A DNA stretch of 64,000 nucleotides from Pardosa pseudoannulata (GCA_032207245.1 CM063503.1:58350869-58414868); one strand, 5' to 3'; counted from the first letter of the stretch, positions 23,713 to 37,635 are shown. The notes: generated by a model from the letters alone, not told the origin. Numbers and translations are program-made.

Positions 23713-24554
23713 ATAAAAAAGATTTAATTTTAAATTATTTATGAGAAACTCTGATATAGTCATCTTTGAAATGAAATACTGTCATATTACCAGCATAAAT
23801 ATATAAAAGGTTCCCATTTAATCCAAGAAAATTTTCGCTCTATACATAGTAAAATTTGTTTATAGAAAAATTTGAATGCAAACCGTCTAGACATGGAGTA
23901 TTTTATCCCATATCGTAGCTACAATCCAACATAACCTACAATCTTATTTCCATTTTTTGATGTTTCAGATTTTTTTTTATCTTAGATAGCATAAATAATA
24001 TCCTTTTCAATTAAGAAATTACTCGTTGCTTCAGTAATTATAATTATTTATTGATAAATCTTTAAATAAATCAAAAATTTTTAATATTAGAAAAACACTA
24101 ATTTTTTCAATATTTTTTCCTTAACTGTAAAGTATGCAAAATAATTTATTTTGATGCAATACTATCGTCCATTCTAATCTAAATGAACAATATAGCAATT
24201 TTAAAAATTAATAAACTTAATAAATTTAAAGTAATAAACTTATTTTCACGATAATAAGAGTTTAAGCTAACTTTTAAAGCATTTTAAATCTGTGTTGCTC
24301 TTTTAAAAATTAAATTATTTTAGAGAGATTTTAAGTGGTCTGAAAAGAGTAAAAATTAAATGATTTTACAAGTAAAAAGATATATTTTCAGCTTTGCATA
24401 GTAATAAGCATTAGCGACATCTATTCGTGACTTTAATTTCGCCACTCAGTATTTTAAAAAGGAGGAATTAAATGTAGTGAAAATTATTTAAAATATAAAT
24501 TTTATTTTTTAACATAAAGATATGACACGATTTCGTTCCAAAAATTTTCACTCA
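23713..24554. other. Intergenic AT-rich DNA
   Basis: No gene seen. The last ~80 bp before the next array is diverged flank. Confidence 0.5.
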
Positions 24555-26378
24555 AAATTTTAATGGATTTAAATTAAAGTTTCATTTAGAAGCATAAAAT
24601 ATTTTTAGGGTAATTTCGCACGAAAAGATAAATTATAGCAATTTTTATTGCTCTAATTTTCTTTAAAATATCGTCGTTTCAGCAAACTTTCTATGCGGAA
24701 GTTATTTAATTAAGTATTATTAAAATTATGTAAGAACTTCAAAACAAATTTTATTAAATAATGGAAGGTATATATGAATGCCTGAGATTAAATTCATTGA
24801 CCATATTTGACATACATAGGATGTATATTATAGATTCATTATCATATCTAATAACAATTACAAAATAAGCTGAAATATGTAATAAACTGAATATGTAATA
24901 ACATATTTCCCGACTTATTTTAAATTCTTATTGCAATAAAAATATCAAATTTCGGATTTTACTCCATATTTTTTTTAAAACTGTGTTTTTCAATTTGAAA
25001 TCGAATGGGTATGAAATTCAATGGAAATTTTAATGGATTTAAATTAAAGTTTCATTTAGATACATAAAGTATTTTTAGAGTAATTTCGCGCGAAAAGATA
25101 AATTATAGCAATTTTTATTGCTCTAATTTTCTTTAAAACATCGTCATTCCAGCAAACTTTCTATGCGGAAGTTATTTAATCAAGTATTATTAAAATTATG
25201 TAAGAAGTTCAAAACAAATTTTATTAAATAATGGAGGGTATATATGATTGCCTGAGATTAAATTCAGCGACCATATTTGACATACATAGGATGTATATTA
25301 TAGATACGTTATGATATCTAATAACAATTACAAAATAAGCTGAAATATGTAATAAACTGAATATGTAATAACATATTTCCCTAGTTATTTTAAATTCTTA
25401 TTGCAATAAAAATGTCAAATTTTGGATTTTACTCCATATTTTTTTAAAACTGTGTTTTTCAGTTTGAAATTCCATGGAAATTTTAATGGATTTAAATTAA
25501 AGTTTCATTTAGATGCATAAAATATTTATGGTAATTTCGCACGAAAAGATAAATTATAGCAATTTTTATTGCTCTAATTTTCATTAAAATATCGTCATTT
25601 CAGCAAATTTTCTATGCGGAAGTTACTTAATCAAGTATTATTAAAATTATTAAAAACTTCAAAACAAATTTTATTAAATAATGGAAGGCACATATGAATT
25701 GCCTGAGATTAAATTCAGCGACCATATTTGACATACATAGGATCTATAGTACTGATTTATTACCATATCTAATAACAATTACAAAATAAGCTGAAATATG
25801 TAATAAACTGAATATGTAATAACATATTTCCCTAGTTATTTTAAATTCTTATTGCAATAAAAATGTCAAATTTTGGATTTTACTCCATATTTTTTTAAAA
25901 CTGTGTTTTTCAGTTTGAAATTCCATGGAAATTTTAATGGATTTAAATTAAAGTTTCATTTAGATGCATAAAATATTTATGGTAATTTCGCACGAAAAGA
26001 TAAATTATAGCAATTTTTATTGCTCTAATTTTCATTAAAATATCGTCATTTCAGCAAATTTTCTATGCGGAAGTTACTTAATCAAGTATTATTAAAATTA
26101 TTCCAAAAACTTTAAAACAAATTTTATTAAATAATGGAAGGCACATATGAATGCCTGAGATTAAATTCAGTGACCATATTTGACATATATAGGATCTATA
26201 GTACTGATTTATTACCATATCTTAAAACAATTACAAAATAAGCTGAAATATGTAATAAACTGAATATGTAATAACATATTTCCCTACTTATTTTAAATTC
26301 TTATTGCAATAAAAATATCAAATTTCGGATTTTACTCCATATTTTTTTAAACTGTGTTCTTTAATTTGAAATTCACTG
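24555..26378 (+). repeat. ~455-bp tandem array, 4 copies, with conserved hairpin
   Basis: Units start with 'aattttaatggatttaaatt' near 24556, 25026, 25477 and 25930. They share 'gtaatttcgcacgaaaagat', 'caaattttctatgcggaagt', 'tgaatgcctgagattaaatt' and 'gaatatgtaataacatattt'. Each contains the perfect inverted repeat AGCAAT-TTTT-ATTGCT within 'aaattatagc...gctctaatttt'. Units 3 and 4 are nearly identical, pointing to a late duplication. No coding potential. Confidence 0.93.
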
Positions 26379-27035
26379 AAAGCAAAAAATAGTTTTTCGA
26401 TAAAAACTTGATTAAATTTTTAAATATTTTTCAGTACATCGAATCCTTAGTTTACGCTTTTCCTTCCCTTCATACTTAACCGTTCATAAAATATAAATCA
26501 ATAATTCTCAATTTAAGGAATAAAAATGATACTCACAAGCTCTGAGTTTATTTTTTATGCATATACACCAATAACGATTTATTGTATGTTAAATGTGACT
26601 TATATAAATGCTTAATATTAAATATAATTTTCCTTTTTGACATATATAGTGCTTGGAATCTATATTATTGATCTATTATTATATCTCATAACAATAACAA
26701 AAGAACCTGGAAATGTAATAACATTATTTTTTCTGCTTATTTTGAATTGTTATTACACTAACAATAACGAAATTTGCATTTTACTCCATATTTATTAAAA
26801 CCTAAACTGAAATTTATTGGAAACAAAAAAAATAGTATTTTAATAAAAACTTCATTAAGTTCATAAATATATTTCATCACATCAAGTCCATATTTTGAGC
26901 ATGTTCTTTTTTATTTCATTTTTAAACGTGCATAAAATAAAGATCAATCTTTCTCAATTTAATGAATAAAAATCATATTTACAAGCTCTCAAGTTATTCG
27001 TTTTGTGCATATACCAATAACACAAGGGATTTATT
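26379..27035 (+). repeat. Decayed edge of the 455-bp array
   Basis: Diverged echoes of the array unit are visible: 'gacatatatagtgcttgga' with 'tattattgatctattattatatct', 'aataacaataacaaaa' and 'tttgcattttactccatattt' near 26637-26800, then 'actgaaatttattggaaac' and 'catttttaaacgtgcataaaat', which repeats 'taaccgttcataaaatataaatca' near 26478. This appears to be an older, unhomogenised portion. Confidence 0.55.
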
Positions 27036-28135
27036 CTTTCATCGCATCTTTTAGATGAAAACATTTCTTGAAGTATGCCTTCTTAGGCATTTAATCCTTT
27101 CTTTCTTGATGTAAAATCTTTCATCTTCAAAATGTCTTTGAAACTGTTATCAATCTCGTGCATACAAGAAAAGTATTATATTCGTATTTTGAAAAGTATT
27201 CTTTGAATATACTCTTTAAATATTTATATCAGTATACCAGTCTTTAGAATATACACATAAAATTCTTTAGCTTTCTCCATAATAGAATAAAGGTACAATG
27301 AAAGATTTATTTTCTGATTTAATAAAGAAAACATTTTCACGTGTAGAGATTACTAGTTTTGTATGATAGTAGATTATTTACGAGTAAGTTAATTTGAATA
27401 CTACTGACAATCTTTTGCTGCTCTAATATTAATTATACCATTATTAACAGATTAATCCTAAGATGCTTAACATGATTATAATCTTTCTATAACAGAAGGA
27501 AGGTACAAAGAAAAAAATTATTTCCTGATTTAATAAAGAAAACATTTTTACATATAGAGATTATGAGTTTTGTGTGCTAGCAATTTATTTAAGAGAAGTT
27601 AATTGGGAATAATACTAATTATACTTTGCTGTTCGAATATATTAATTATGCTATTATTTAGAGCTTAACCCTAGAATGCTCAGCGTGAGAATAATCTCTC
27701 GACAACAGAATAAAGGTAAATATGTAGAGATGTGTTTTGTATCCCAGTAGATTATATAAGGTTAAATTAATTGGAAGTACTACTGACTACACATTTATGT
27801 TCGAATATTAATTATACCATTATTTACAGTCTAATCCTAAATATACAGAGTATATTGTGTCCAGGGTTAAAATTGTTTTTTAGCTTTTTTCTCTGCATTT
27901 TTTATGTGAATAAATTACATGAATTTGAAAAATCTTTTTGATGAAAACATTTCTTGAAGTATGTCTTTTTAGGCATCAAATCCTTTGTTTTCTGATGCAA
28001 AATTTTTTCTCTTCAAAATGTCTTTGAAACTGTTATCAGTATCATGCATACAATCGAAGCATTATATTCGTATTTTTAAAAGTATTTCAGGATATAATTT
28101 TTACGAATATAAATTTTTACCAGTATACCAATCTT
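27036..28135 (+). repeat. Interspersed ~215- and ~300-bp direct repeats
   Basis: A ~300-bp segment starting with 'gatgaaaacatttcttgaag' (27055) recurs from 27944 ('catcttcaaaatgtctttga', 'aaactgttatca', 'attatattcgtattt', 'agtatacca'). A ~215-bp unit, 'tgatttaataaagaaaacat' with 'agagatta', 'ggaatactactgac' and 'attatacca.tatttacag', occurs near 27310, 27528, about 27705 (short) and 28720. The second ~300-bp segment is split by the piggyBac-like insertion at 28139. Confidence 0.75.
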
Positions 28136-28138
28136 TAA

Positions 28139-28651
28139 CCTTTTAACGGGCAGTGGTTTCATAGCGAAACCACCAATTAATACTTTTTTCTCTTCTTTTT
28201 AAAAACGTCCGGAAGATTTTTTTCGATTTTCTGTGTTATTGACTCTTTGATGTAGTAATAGATAATAGAATTTTGCATAATTTATTTTTCCCTTTGAAAT
28301 ATATTAGTTTAAAATTGCTTTACATGAAAAATCTCGAATTTGATTTTTCTCTTTATGACTAAATAAAAACACCTACCCAAAATTACAATGAAACACAGTG
28401 TAGTTATCTAACTGTTACATCATTTTGATGGTAACTATACATTGTTCTTACGATATAATTAATTTTAAAAAACACTTATTTTTAAGCTGTAAAAAAGGAA
28501 GGTTTCACAATTATCCCCCCCCCAAAAAAAAAAATCCCACCTCCCAACGGAATGTAAAATTTGTTTTCATATGGTTATAAATTTCACAGACAACGTTTAT
28601 AACCTAATTCTGTTAAATCTGAAAGAATTTTTAATAGTAACCATTAAAGGG
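28139..28651. mobile_element. TTAA-flanked piggyBac-like MITE with terminal hairpin
   Basis: TTAA is duplicated at 28135-28138 and 28652-28655. The ends form a short inverted repeat: CCTTTTAACGGGCA on the left and AACCATTAAAGGG on the right. Next to the left end is a perfect hairpin, GTGGTTTC-atagc-GAAACCAC (28153-28173). The related repeat copy at 27236-27260 reads 'tctttagaatatacaca' with no insertion, so an empty site is visible. No transposase frame is present; an A/C homopolymer patch lies near 28517-28540. Superfamily inference rests on the TTAA target and the CCCTTT-type ends. Confidence 0.75.
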
Positions 28652-28655
28652 TTAA

Positions 28656-29050
28656 AATATACACATGAAATACTTTATCTTCCTCAACAATGGTAAAAAC
28701 TTACAATGAAAAACTTCTTTTTATTTAATAAAGAAAAACTTACCACTTAGAGATTATTAATTTTACAAACTGTTTATTTTGCAATTACTACTGACAATAC
28801 TTTACTGTATGAATAATAACTATACCAATATTTACAATTTAATCTTAAAATGTACAATTTGAGTATTTGTACAAAGAAGCACAACTGTTTTAAACTCCCC
28901 CCATTGTTAAGTGAATAAAAGTACATAAATACAAAAAAAAATTATTTACCCTAAATTAATATTTGAGTTTGAAATTAGTAAAGTGGGCCAGAAAAATTAA
29001 TGATTCAACCTAATTTCTTATGTTATGTTAATTTGGGGATAAAAAATACT
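28656..29050 (+). repeat. Continuation of interspersed repeats
   Basis: The interrupted ~300-bp segment resumes ('atacacatgaaatacttta'), followed by another ~215-bp unit ('agagattatt', 'gcaattactactgacaatac', 'aataactataccaatattta'). After about 28970 no further repeat is seen. Confidence 0.6.
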
Positions 29051-29054
29051 CATA

Positions 29055-29390
29055 TGTCCCAGGTACAAAGCCAATCCCGGAAGGCTATAAACATAGCACA
29101 AAAACTAAAGGCCTAGGCGCAACAGCCCTTAAAGGGCCAGGGACTATGACGTCAATCTCTGCTTCTGAGACCAAGGGTTCTGAGGTGCGACGTATATGTT
29201 CCGGTTAGGTGGTCAACCTTACGTGGAAACCCCAGTGTTTAGTTCCCAAGCATTCTTGGTCCTCAGTTTATCTAGCCATTAAAGGGATGAAAGTCTGAGT
29301 CAACCTTACCCACCCCGGGGATAGAACTTCTGACCTACGTAGTGGAAGCTCAAAGCGCTACCCCAGAGCCAACGCTTCGGGCCTTACACA
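29055..29390 (-). mobile_element. Second tRNA-derived SINE family (candidate)
   Basis: This ~335-bp block is GC-richer than its surroundings. On the minus strand its upstream end carries 'tggctctggggtagcgc', similar to a Pol III A box, and about 40 nt further 'agaagttctatccccg', a degenerate B-box. A long body with 'ggttgactcagactttcatc' and 'ctggccctttaagggctgtt' follows. No clean target duplications were found and the strand call depends on the box assignment. It differs from the CCAAA-tail family. Confidence 0.5.
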
Positions 29391-29396
29391 TACTAG

Positions 29397-29539
29397 AAGT
29401 AACGATTCGCTCCTTCACTCTTCCTCGCTCACTCTCATCCTCTCTCTCCTGCTCTCTTTTTATCGCTCTCCACACTCTTTCTCTCTTCTCTCATCTCCTC
29501 ACTCTTTCACCCCCTCTTCTCCTTCTTCTCTTATATTTG

Positions 29540-29545
<6 letters not shown>
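29397..29545. repeat. Polypyrimidine (CT-rich) tract
   Basis: Strongly C/T-biased stretch ('ctctctcctgctctcttttt', 'ccccctcttctccttcttct') directly before a (TA)n microsatellite. The 99-codon plus frame at 29342-29641 and the reverse frames are compositional artefacts. Confidence 0.85.
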
Positions 29546-30212
<667 letters not shown>

Positions 30213-32464
30213 CTGTGCAGAAATTAATGTTATAATATGCATTTTATTATACTTTTTTTTAAACTTGACTAATATTAACAAGATACACTTAATACTGACC
30301 AAGTTAAACTTCGTACAGGAATATTATGAATAATTTATATACCATTTTATGCATTTTTATTGAAACGTGATTAACTATACGTAAATTATTCTTTAAAATT
30401 TTATTACTTAACGTTTATAATTTAATCTTATTAGAGAATATTTAATATCTAATAATGTTTAGTAGATCACTGTTGATAATTTAAATTATAAATATTCACA
30501 GTAACTTAAATATTAAAAATCTAGCTTTCAATATACAAAAAAAAATATTTAATTCCACTCAGAAATAATACAGTAACGTGATCAATACTTAATGATTTTA
30601 CAGGTTCTTAAATTTTAGCATAAATTTTCAGATCTGAAAGAAATTTAACTGAATGTCATACATAAGGTAGTTTATTTGTTTATTTTTGATGATAAATTAA
30701 GAAAAGATATTTATTAGAATAAATTTATCAATAGCTAAAAAAATTATTTTTTGTGTAAAATTCAGTAGTTTAACTTTTACACTTTATTTCGAATTTAGTT
30801 AAACTGCTAATTTGTCGTTTTTACAGTAAGCTTTTTAATTGCCGTTTTAAATATGATATTGACTATATACATATTTAGGTTTCTAGGGTAGTAGTGTCAA
30901 GTTACTTTTACCATAAATATACAAAATTGAGATGCATGTGTGAGAATTTTTTTTCACTATAACATATCATTACAATAGAGAACACAAATAAATGGTAAAA
31001 ATGTATAGTTAGCATTTATTTGTAATCTTAAGCACTGTCGGATCTAAAGTTCCTAAACTACACTTATTAAAATACATGTTTTATTTTTATCTCCAATTTG
31101 ATATTAATGAATTATTAATGCTAATAAAATATTATAGTTGAAATTTCATAATTTACATCTATTAAAATAATATTAACAACTAAAAATCGGAATCTCGAAA
31201 ATGTTATAAATTGTGAATTAAGGGAGTTTGTAATTCAACTGGTAGAAAAATGGTTTCTAAACCTTAAAATTCCCAAAATTTATTACTACGCTCATTCAAA
31301 TTTAATTACATGAAGCTCTTTTTTAAATGCGATCGTAAATTTAATTTTTTTTTCGAAATACTCTTTAGTCACTGAGATATATTATGTAATACTGTGCAAT
31401 TTATCAGAAGAAAAGCTGTTTCAATACAAATTTTAGTATAAATCAATTTTAACATTTGGAGGAAGAAAATGGAGCAACTGTCTGGGTAAATTCAAGTGCG
31501 AATTTAATTTTTTACCTCAAAACTCAAGGAATACAATAACCAGACTTAGGTGGATTTATTGTTTTTAAATATTTCAAATAACTACGTGTGAGTTTAACAG
31601 CTAGTGCAGTATAGTAATACATGACAAATCAAAGCAACATCTGAGTCTTACTAGTACTCAAAATATCTCAAACAAAACTTTATAAATGAGAACACGAATC
31701 TTTTATAAAACCGAAATAAAATACAAAAACTCAATACATGTTTCAAATAAAAATCTATAAGTTCATAATATCGAAAATTATTAAAATAATGATAAAATTA
31801 AGATTCTTTCAGGTTTTTAGAATTCATTGGTTTCCTTTACAGTAACTTTAGTGCTTCATATTTACCCAATAAAACTAAATACTTTAATATTTATGCAACA
31901 AATGGGTCAAAGTACTTTAAGGTACATTGTACCTTCTTAAAAATTTTCTATTTATTAGTCTTTGTCCAATTTCTCATAAAATATAAAGATTCTTTTAGCA
32001 TGAATTTTGTAAAGTTCCTAAATACTATTCTAACTTTTAAAAATTACTCATTTTGGACTCTCCAAGTAGTATATTATTTAAATTACATTAAAAATGTACG
32101 TTAAGAAGGTGAAGCTAACCCACCCGCAAGATAAATGTTGAAATATGTGTATTAGAAACTAAATTTTCATATTGAATTCAAGTAAACTATGATAAAAAAA
32201 AAGTATATAGACTAAAATTTTAAAACTACATGATATTTTAAAATTATAAAAAATAAAACTCTAAAGAAGTTAAAAATCTAAAAAAAATTATTGTTTATAC
32301 TATAAAGCAAAATATATTGCTCATTTTAAAATCATAATTGTTTGCAGAATAAAACTGTTAGTAACCTTCTATTTGATATGAAAAGTTAGTTCTCTAACAT
32401 ATTTCAAACGCTATTTTGCAAGTAGATATCTATTTTTTTATGTTTATATTTTATGTTTTTTAGT
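30213..32464. other. Featureless AT-rich DNA with one small inverted-repeat candidate
   Basis: No gene or repeat family is recognised in about 2.2 kb. A perfect inverted repeat AAGGTACA-t-TGTACCTT sits at 31919-31935, and its right part (ACCTTCTTAA, about 31930) is inverted at about 32103 (TTAAGAAGGT), enclosing ~180 bp. This might be a tiny MITE, but evidence is thin. Confidence 0.4.
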
Positions 32465-32625
32465 ATATTGCTATTGGTTACGAAATTTAACAAGATGCAT
32501 ATCTAGTATTTTGCAATTTATTTATAGGATTTATTCTAATAAATGAATGTAGAATAAACCTAATATTCTCATTTCCTCTAAAGCATTACACGAAACATAT
32601 CATTTTGTAATGACAAGGACCTAAT
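32465..32625 (+). repeat. Dispersed repeat P2, copy 2
   Basis: Close match to 14515-14675 in the same orientation and length, ending with 'atcattttgtaatgacaagg' and 'taatac'. The sharp boundaries on both sides suggest a discrete mobile unit and not a segmental duplication, since flanking sequences do not match. Confidence 0.75.
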
Positions 32626-34019
32626 ACATATTGCTTAATTAATAATTGTATTATTTAACATATTGCTTCACATAATACAATTAAATCAATTTTATAAATT
32701 TAGTCCATTTTTAATAATCCAGTTAAAGATTTAATCCAACCAGAATAGAATTTTTTACTTCATCGTGAATCAAACTTCAGTTGTTATAATAATGATTTTT
32801 CAACTGGAAAGGTACTATGTCTCCTTAATTTATTTCACTTTCATATCAATGAAGTCACCCAAATTTATATTGTGTATTTTTCTCACTCAGTATAAGCCAC
32901 TGTGTTTAAATACTGGATATATCCTAGAGTAACTCTGAATCTTCCGAATAAAGATTCTCTCGTATCAATAACTAATTCTACAAAAGATAATCCTCGTTAT
33001 AAAAATTATCAACTAAGGTAGATGCTTCAGATTCTGGTCTCAGAATTCTGGTTCTTCACTCCTTTAAAATGGATTTTTATAGTTTTCAGTTGAAATAATT
33101 TTAGCAAAAACAATCCTCGCAATTTTAAAATATATGTGAACACCATCTCTAGATTGATACAAGAATGCGAAAAGTGCACTTAGTTAATAGATAAGCAAAA
33201 TAGACATAAATAAGCATTAAAGTAAGTTTAGTTTAATAATGTTTTTCTTTCGCATTACAACTTTTTCATATTAAATATTATACCAACAACTAATAGAGGT
33301 ATTTTATGTCATTTATTAAAGGAAAATGTTGCCATGATGAATTATCTTAGAGGGTATTGTGTGTATAGTATAAACAATTCACTATTGAAATCATAAACAT
33401 TCAAATTTAAAATTTATAACTTATATAGCTGTCTGTGTTTTTTAATTCCTACTAATGTTTCGGGAAAAGATTTTCTCTTGGCCTTTAATATTTAGCATAA
33501 TTAAGAGAAAATTTTCAAAAACACAAAAATATTTTCCATTTCCTATGAATATATTCATTCCTTGATTAAACATAATTCTTTTCGAAACTTAAAATCTTTA
33601 TTAAAACAGCCTTTAATTTATTCCTTATAGAATACTTATCTATGCTACTTTTGAAATTATTTGCCAATTTCGAAACAAGTGTTTAGTAATTCCTTGCTAA
33701 TTCTCTATATTCAGAAATACTATTTAGTTTTGTTATTTAAATTAGCAGATATTTTTAAAAGAAGAACATAAGAAATGTACACCAAAAAATACTATATTAA
33801 AAATGTATATTAGAAACTATTTAAATCATAATTGATGATTTAAACAAATTGACCTAAAACCAGTTTTTTTCTGAAAACCAAAACTTTAAATGAATCAGAC
33901 ATTTTCAAATTTAAAAAAAACTAAACACTGTTGAAAAATTAATTTTTTAAATTAATCTATATAATGCTATGAAATAAAATATGCTGCTCGTAAAAATATA
34001 AAAGAAATTCATGGAATAG
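32626..34019. other. Intergenic AT-rich DNA
   Basis: No gene recognised. A short stretch near 32795-32835 ('tttttcaactggaaaggtac') is faintly like 690-715 in repeat P1. Confidence 0.4.
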
Positions 34020-34320
34020 AAAAGATAACTAGCTTCTCATTGATATAAAAAATTAGTTTCTAATTTACAAATTTAAAAAGTTGTTTTGCTGTTAATTAGA
34101 TTTATATTTTTGTCACTCGGTGTATATTTTTATGTTTTTTAAAAAAATAGATTGCTTCATATAAAAAATAGCTAATTTTTATAATGTTAGATTTTTATTT
34201 ATAATACAGAAGTTTTAATCTAAATAAAGCAGAACGCTTTATTTTATAATGAATGGAAAATAGAATGTTCTCATGATGATATTCATCTCAAAATGAACTC
34301 TATCTCCTTAAGAAAATCAT
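34020..34320 (+). repeat. Dispersed repeat P1, copy 2
   Basis: Diverged partner of 420-740: 'actagcttctcattgatata', 'aattagtttctaatttacaa', 'gttgttttgctg', 'tataatgttagatttttatt' and 'aatggaaaatagaatgtt' occur in the same order. Confidence 0.4.
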
Positions 34321-37300
34321 TAGTATCATTTATTGCTGAAAAGAGGTAATTTAGCGTAAATACAAAAGCTCCGCTCTAAAAAGACATTTCATTTCTTTTT
34401 GTATTTTGAGAAATAATATCAGAAATAATACATTGAATAAAGAGTGACTCGATTTGAAAATTTAATTGCAATCTTATTCATAGGAACTGGGACTTTTTGC
34501 AAGTTATTATGTCTCTAAGGCTAACGCACATGGTCTACATATTAAATGGCTAATGGCACAAAAACAGATAATTTAGTTTCTAAGAGAAACAAAATAGTTC
34601 AAGCATTAGTCACGTTTTTGATTGGCAGGAAAATCCGCCTAGTCAGCCAATTCAGCAAGTTCATTTGCCCAAACTGGAAAAGAAATTTAAGAATACTGCT
34701 GCTTTTGAATAATATATACGGTCTTGAATTGTTTAAAAACCAAGTTGCAAAAGAATCTATAGGGAAATACATCGTCTTAATGTAATTAATTAAGTCATTT
34801 TTATTATACAGTAAGAATTCGATGATTACTTAAAATTCAACTCGAATTTCTTTAAAAATTGATTAGAGTAAGATATTATCTTCTAATTATTAATGTGTAC
34901 TTCAATTTTTTAAAGGTTCAGTTACACTTATATATTTTAATAAAATGCGTTAAAAGCATAAAACAAATATTTTGGTTGTAAAATTGTTCAATTTTATTTT
35001 AAGATTACGAAAATAGTTATAAGCTTGAAACATTTATTGTGGGTAATCAATCATACTTGTCCTGCACTGCAAATAATGTCAGAAATACTTTAATCGATTA
35101 TAAGACTACATATAAATGCAAATACGTAAGGATAAAAAGTATGTTTTTGAAAAGACAAATTGTAATTTAATTACTAAATAACATCTTTTTAAAATATTGT
35201 TATAAAATATAATTCAATTTAAAATAAGGAGTAAAAATTTATTCGTATTTCCTGAACCAACAAAGAGAAATTTATTCCTTAATTGTTTACATCAGCTTGC
35301 TTTTAAATAGGTTTATTTTTATGGTATAACATGTCCTAAGCTTTAGAGAGAGCATTGCTCCCACTTATATTTATTCTCCGTGTTTTTCACTTAGTTAATA
35401 GCGTGCACAAAGATTACATGATTAACACACTCAATATAATTTATCTAAAAAATAGGAAAAATAATTTTTTTGATTTATATGACAAATAATTTAAAAACCA
35501 CCACTAAGAAAAAAAGTAAAAAAATGATTAAATGAATTGAAGAAAACGCTGTAATACGAAGAATTGCCAAAACATATGGATCAAATATTTTTCAGCTTAA
35601 TATTGATCTAAATTTTCTTAATTATTAAGCATAACTATATGTTGAACAATAAGTAACCGAAATTACCTTAAGGAAACTGGAATGTCCTGAACCTTAAAAA
35701 CTCGATTTTTCAATTCTTCTCTTAAAAAATGACAGATGTTTACTCGATTCCAAAAATGTTTAGTTTTTATGTAAATACAAACTTAAACCCAGGATAAAGA
35801 GGATAATATAAAGTAAACAATCATTACCATGTCCAAATAATTATAAAGTAATTTCAATTTTACTCAAAATTAACTTTTTTTCAGTAACAAAAAAATCTAT
35901 CCTTTTGAAAGACGTGTAATTTGTATGAAATATATATTTCATACATTCTGTTTTTTAATCAACGAATATAATTAATTTCTTTTATAAATAATATTAAATT
36001 TTTAATGATTTTTTTAAATGCCCCCTTTTTTTAATTTTTAAACTAGTACCGTAAATTGATTTTAAGAGCAATAGAAAAAATATTAAGCGAACCTAAGCAT
36101 CAAATATTGCACTGTCTATGGTAAGTACTTACTTAATACTTTATATTTTGTTAAAAAATGAAAATTATGCAGAAGTTTTAACTGTAGTTTATGAGAATAA
36201 GTATGCTATTTATATTAAAGTAGTATTTTATTAAGAAATTTAGTTCGGTTAAAAATACTGCAGTATTTATAAGTTAAGTATTACCATATTCTGTAAAGTG
36301 TAAAATGTTACAGTTCCCTTAATAGATTAATATGCTTCTCTTATAGTAAGAAAACAACAGTATTTCTTTTCTATCATTTTAATAATTACAGTGATTTAAG
36401 TTTAAAAAGAATGTTGTTCTGTAACACTAAAGTTTCATTTTGCATCGTCCATTAATTGGAAAGATGCTTTACGAAAACATTATTCATAATACAACTTATC
36501 TAAATCCTGGCATAAACTATAAATCTTGATTTTAATTTTTTTTATGTTTATTGTAGCTCTTCTATTAAAAGGTAAAGAAGTATTTCTTGAAGCAATATGT
36601 AAGGTTGCAAATATAGATATCAAATATGTTTTAAATTAATTACGTTATATTCAATCTTCACACGAAAGATGATACTTAGTAACTTACAAAAATTCCATTA
36701 TTTAATTTCTTTCTATAGGAATGCATTTTTTTTATAAAAAATGAATAATGTATGTGTTTAGAGCATACAAATGACCGTTTGATAGTATTATATTTTTTGC
36801 TACACAATGCACAGAAGCAAATGCAAAATGATACTGATTACTTTCTTATGAGAATTTTAAAAGTTAGTGAACATTTCACAAAATAAAATTACATCAATCA
36901 TGCAAATTTTCTAAAGGCTAAATATATTGTTTACAATTATTTTTTCTTATATTTTTACTTATGGATCGATATCTTTTTCTATACAGTATTCAAAATTCTT
37001 AAAAAGGGAAGAAATATGTTAGAAATTTGCAAACTTTTATTGGCAACAACACATTTTTCAGCAACAAAAGAATTATTTATATTTTAAGTTATTCAAATTT
37101 TTGTTTTCATTTTTTGATTAATTTACTTTATTTGATTCAAATAACTACTTTAATAAAGATTTTAGCTTATTTATTTTCGTAATCCTGTTATTGTTACAAA
37201 ATATGAAACTATTTCTAAAAGTTCAAAATCAGTTGAAATCAAAAACTTTACAATGAACATGTAAAAGCTTATTTTGGACAAATTATTTTGTGATTAAATA

Positions 37301-37635
37301 TACAGGTATATTCTTCATGAGAAAACTCTTACAAAAGTACATTTTTTAAAGAAACTTTTATCATAAAAGATACAAAAATAAATTATGTTTATGTTTACAT
37401 ATGTTACTTAATAATAGAAATCGTATAATTTTAATATATTCCTTGAAACTGTATATTTCAAAGCACTTATAGTAGGAAAATAGAGCTTTAAAATTCTTAC
37501 TTTTTCCGAAAGATATGATCTTGATTTCTAAAGTCACCAACAAACTTTCCACAAGAGTAAATAAATAACCTAATGAAATTTCAAAGCTTCAATCACTTAT
37601 AAATACAGTCTTTCTGATGTATCTAGTGAAATCCA
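34321..37635. other. Featureless AT-rich DNA (3.3 kb)
   Basis: I find no supported gene or repeat. A 79-codon plus frame at 34546-34785 lies in a slightly GC-richer patch, has basic and hydrophobic segments and no recognised domain; it is the least unlikely coding piece here but I do not call it. The minus frame at 37361-37552 is low-complexity. Confidence 0.4.

Noticed and set aside
34546..34785. 79-codon plus frame as a host gene
   Set aside because: No domain, no splice or promoter context, and length is within chance for this window.
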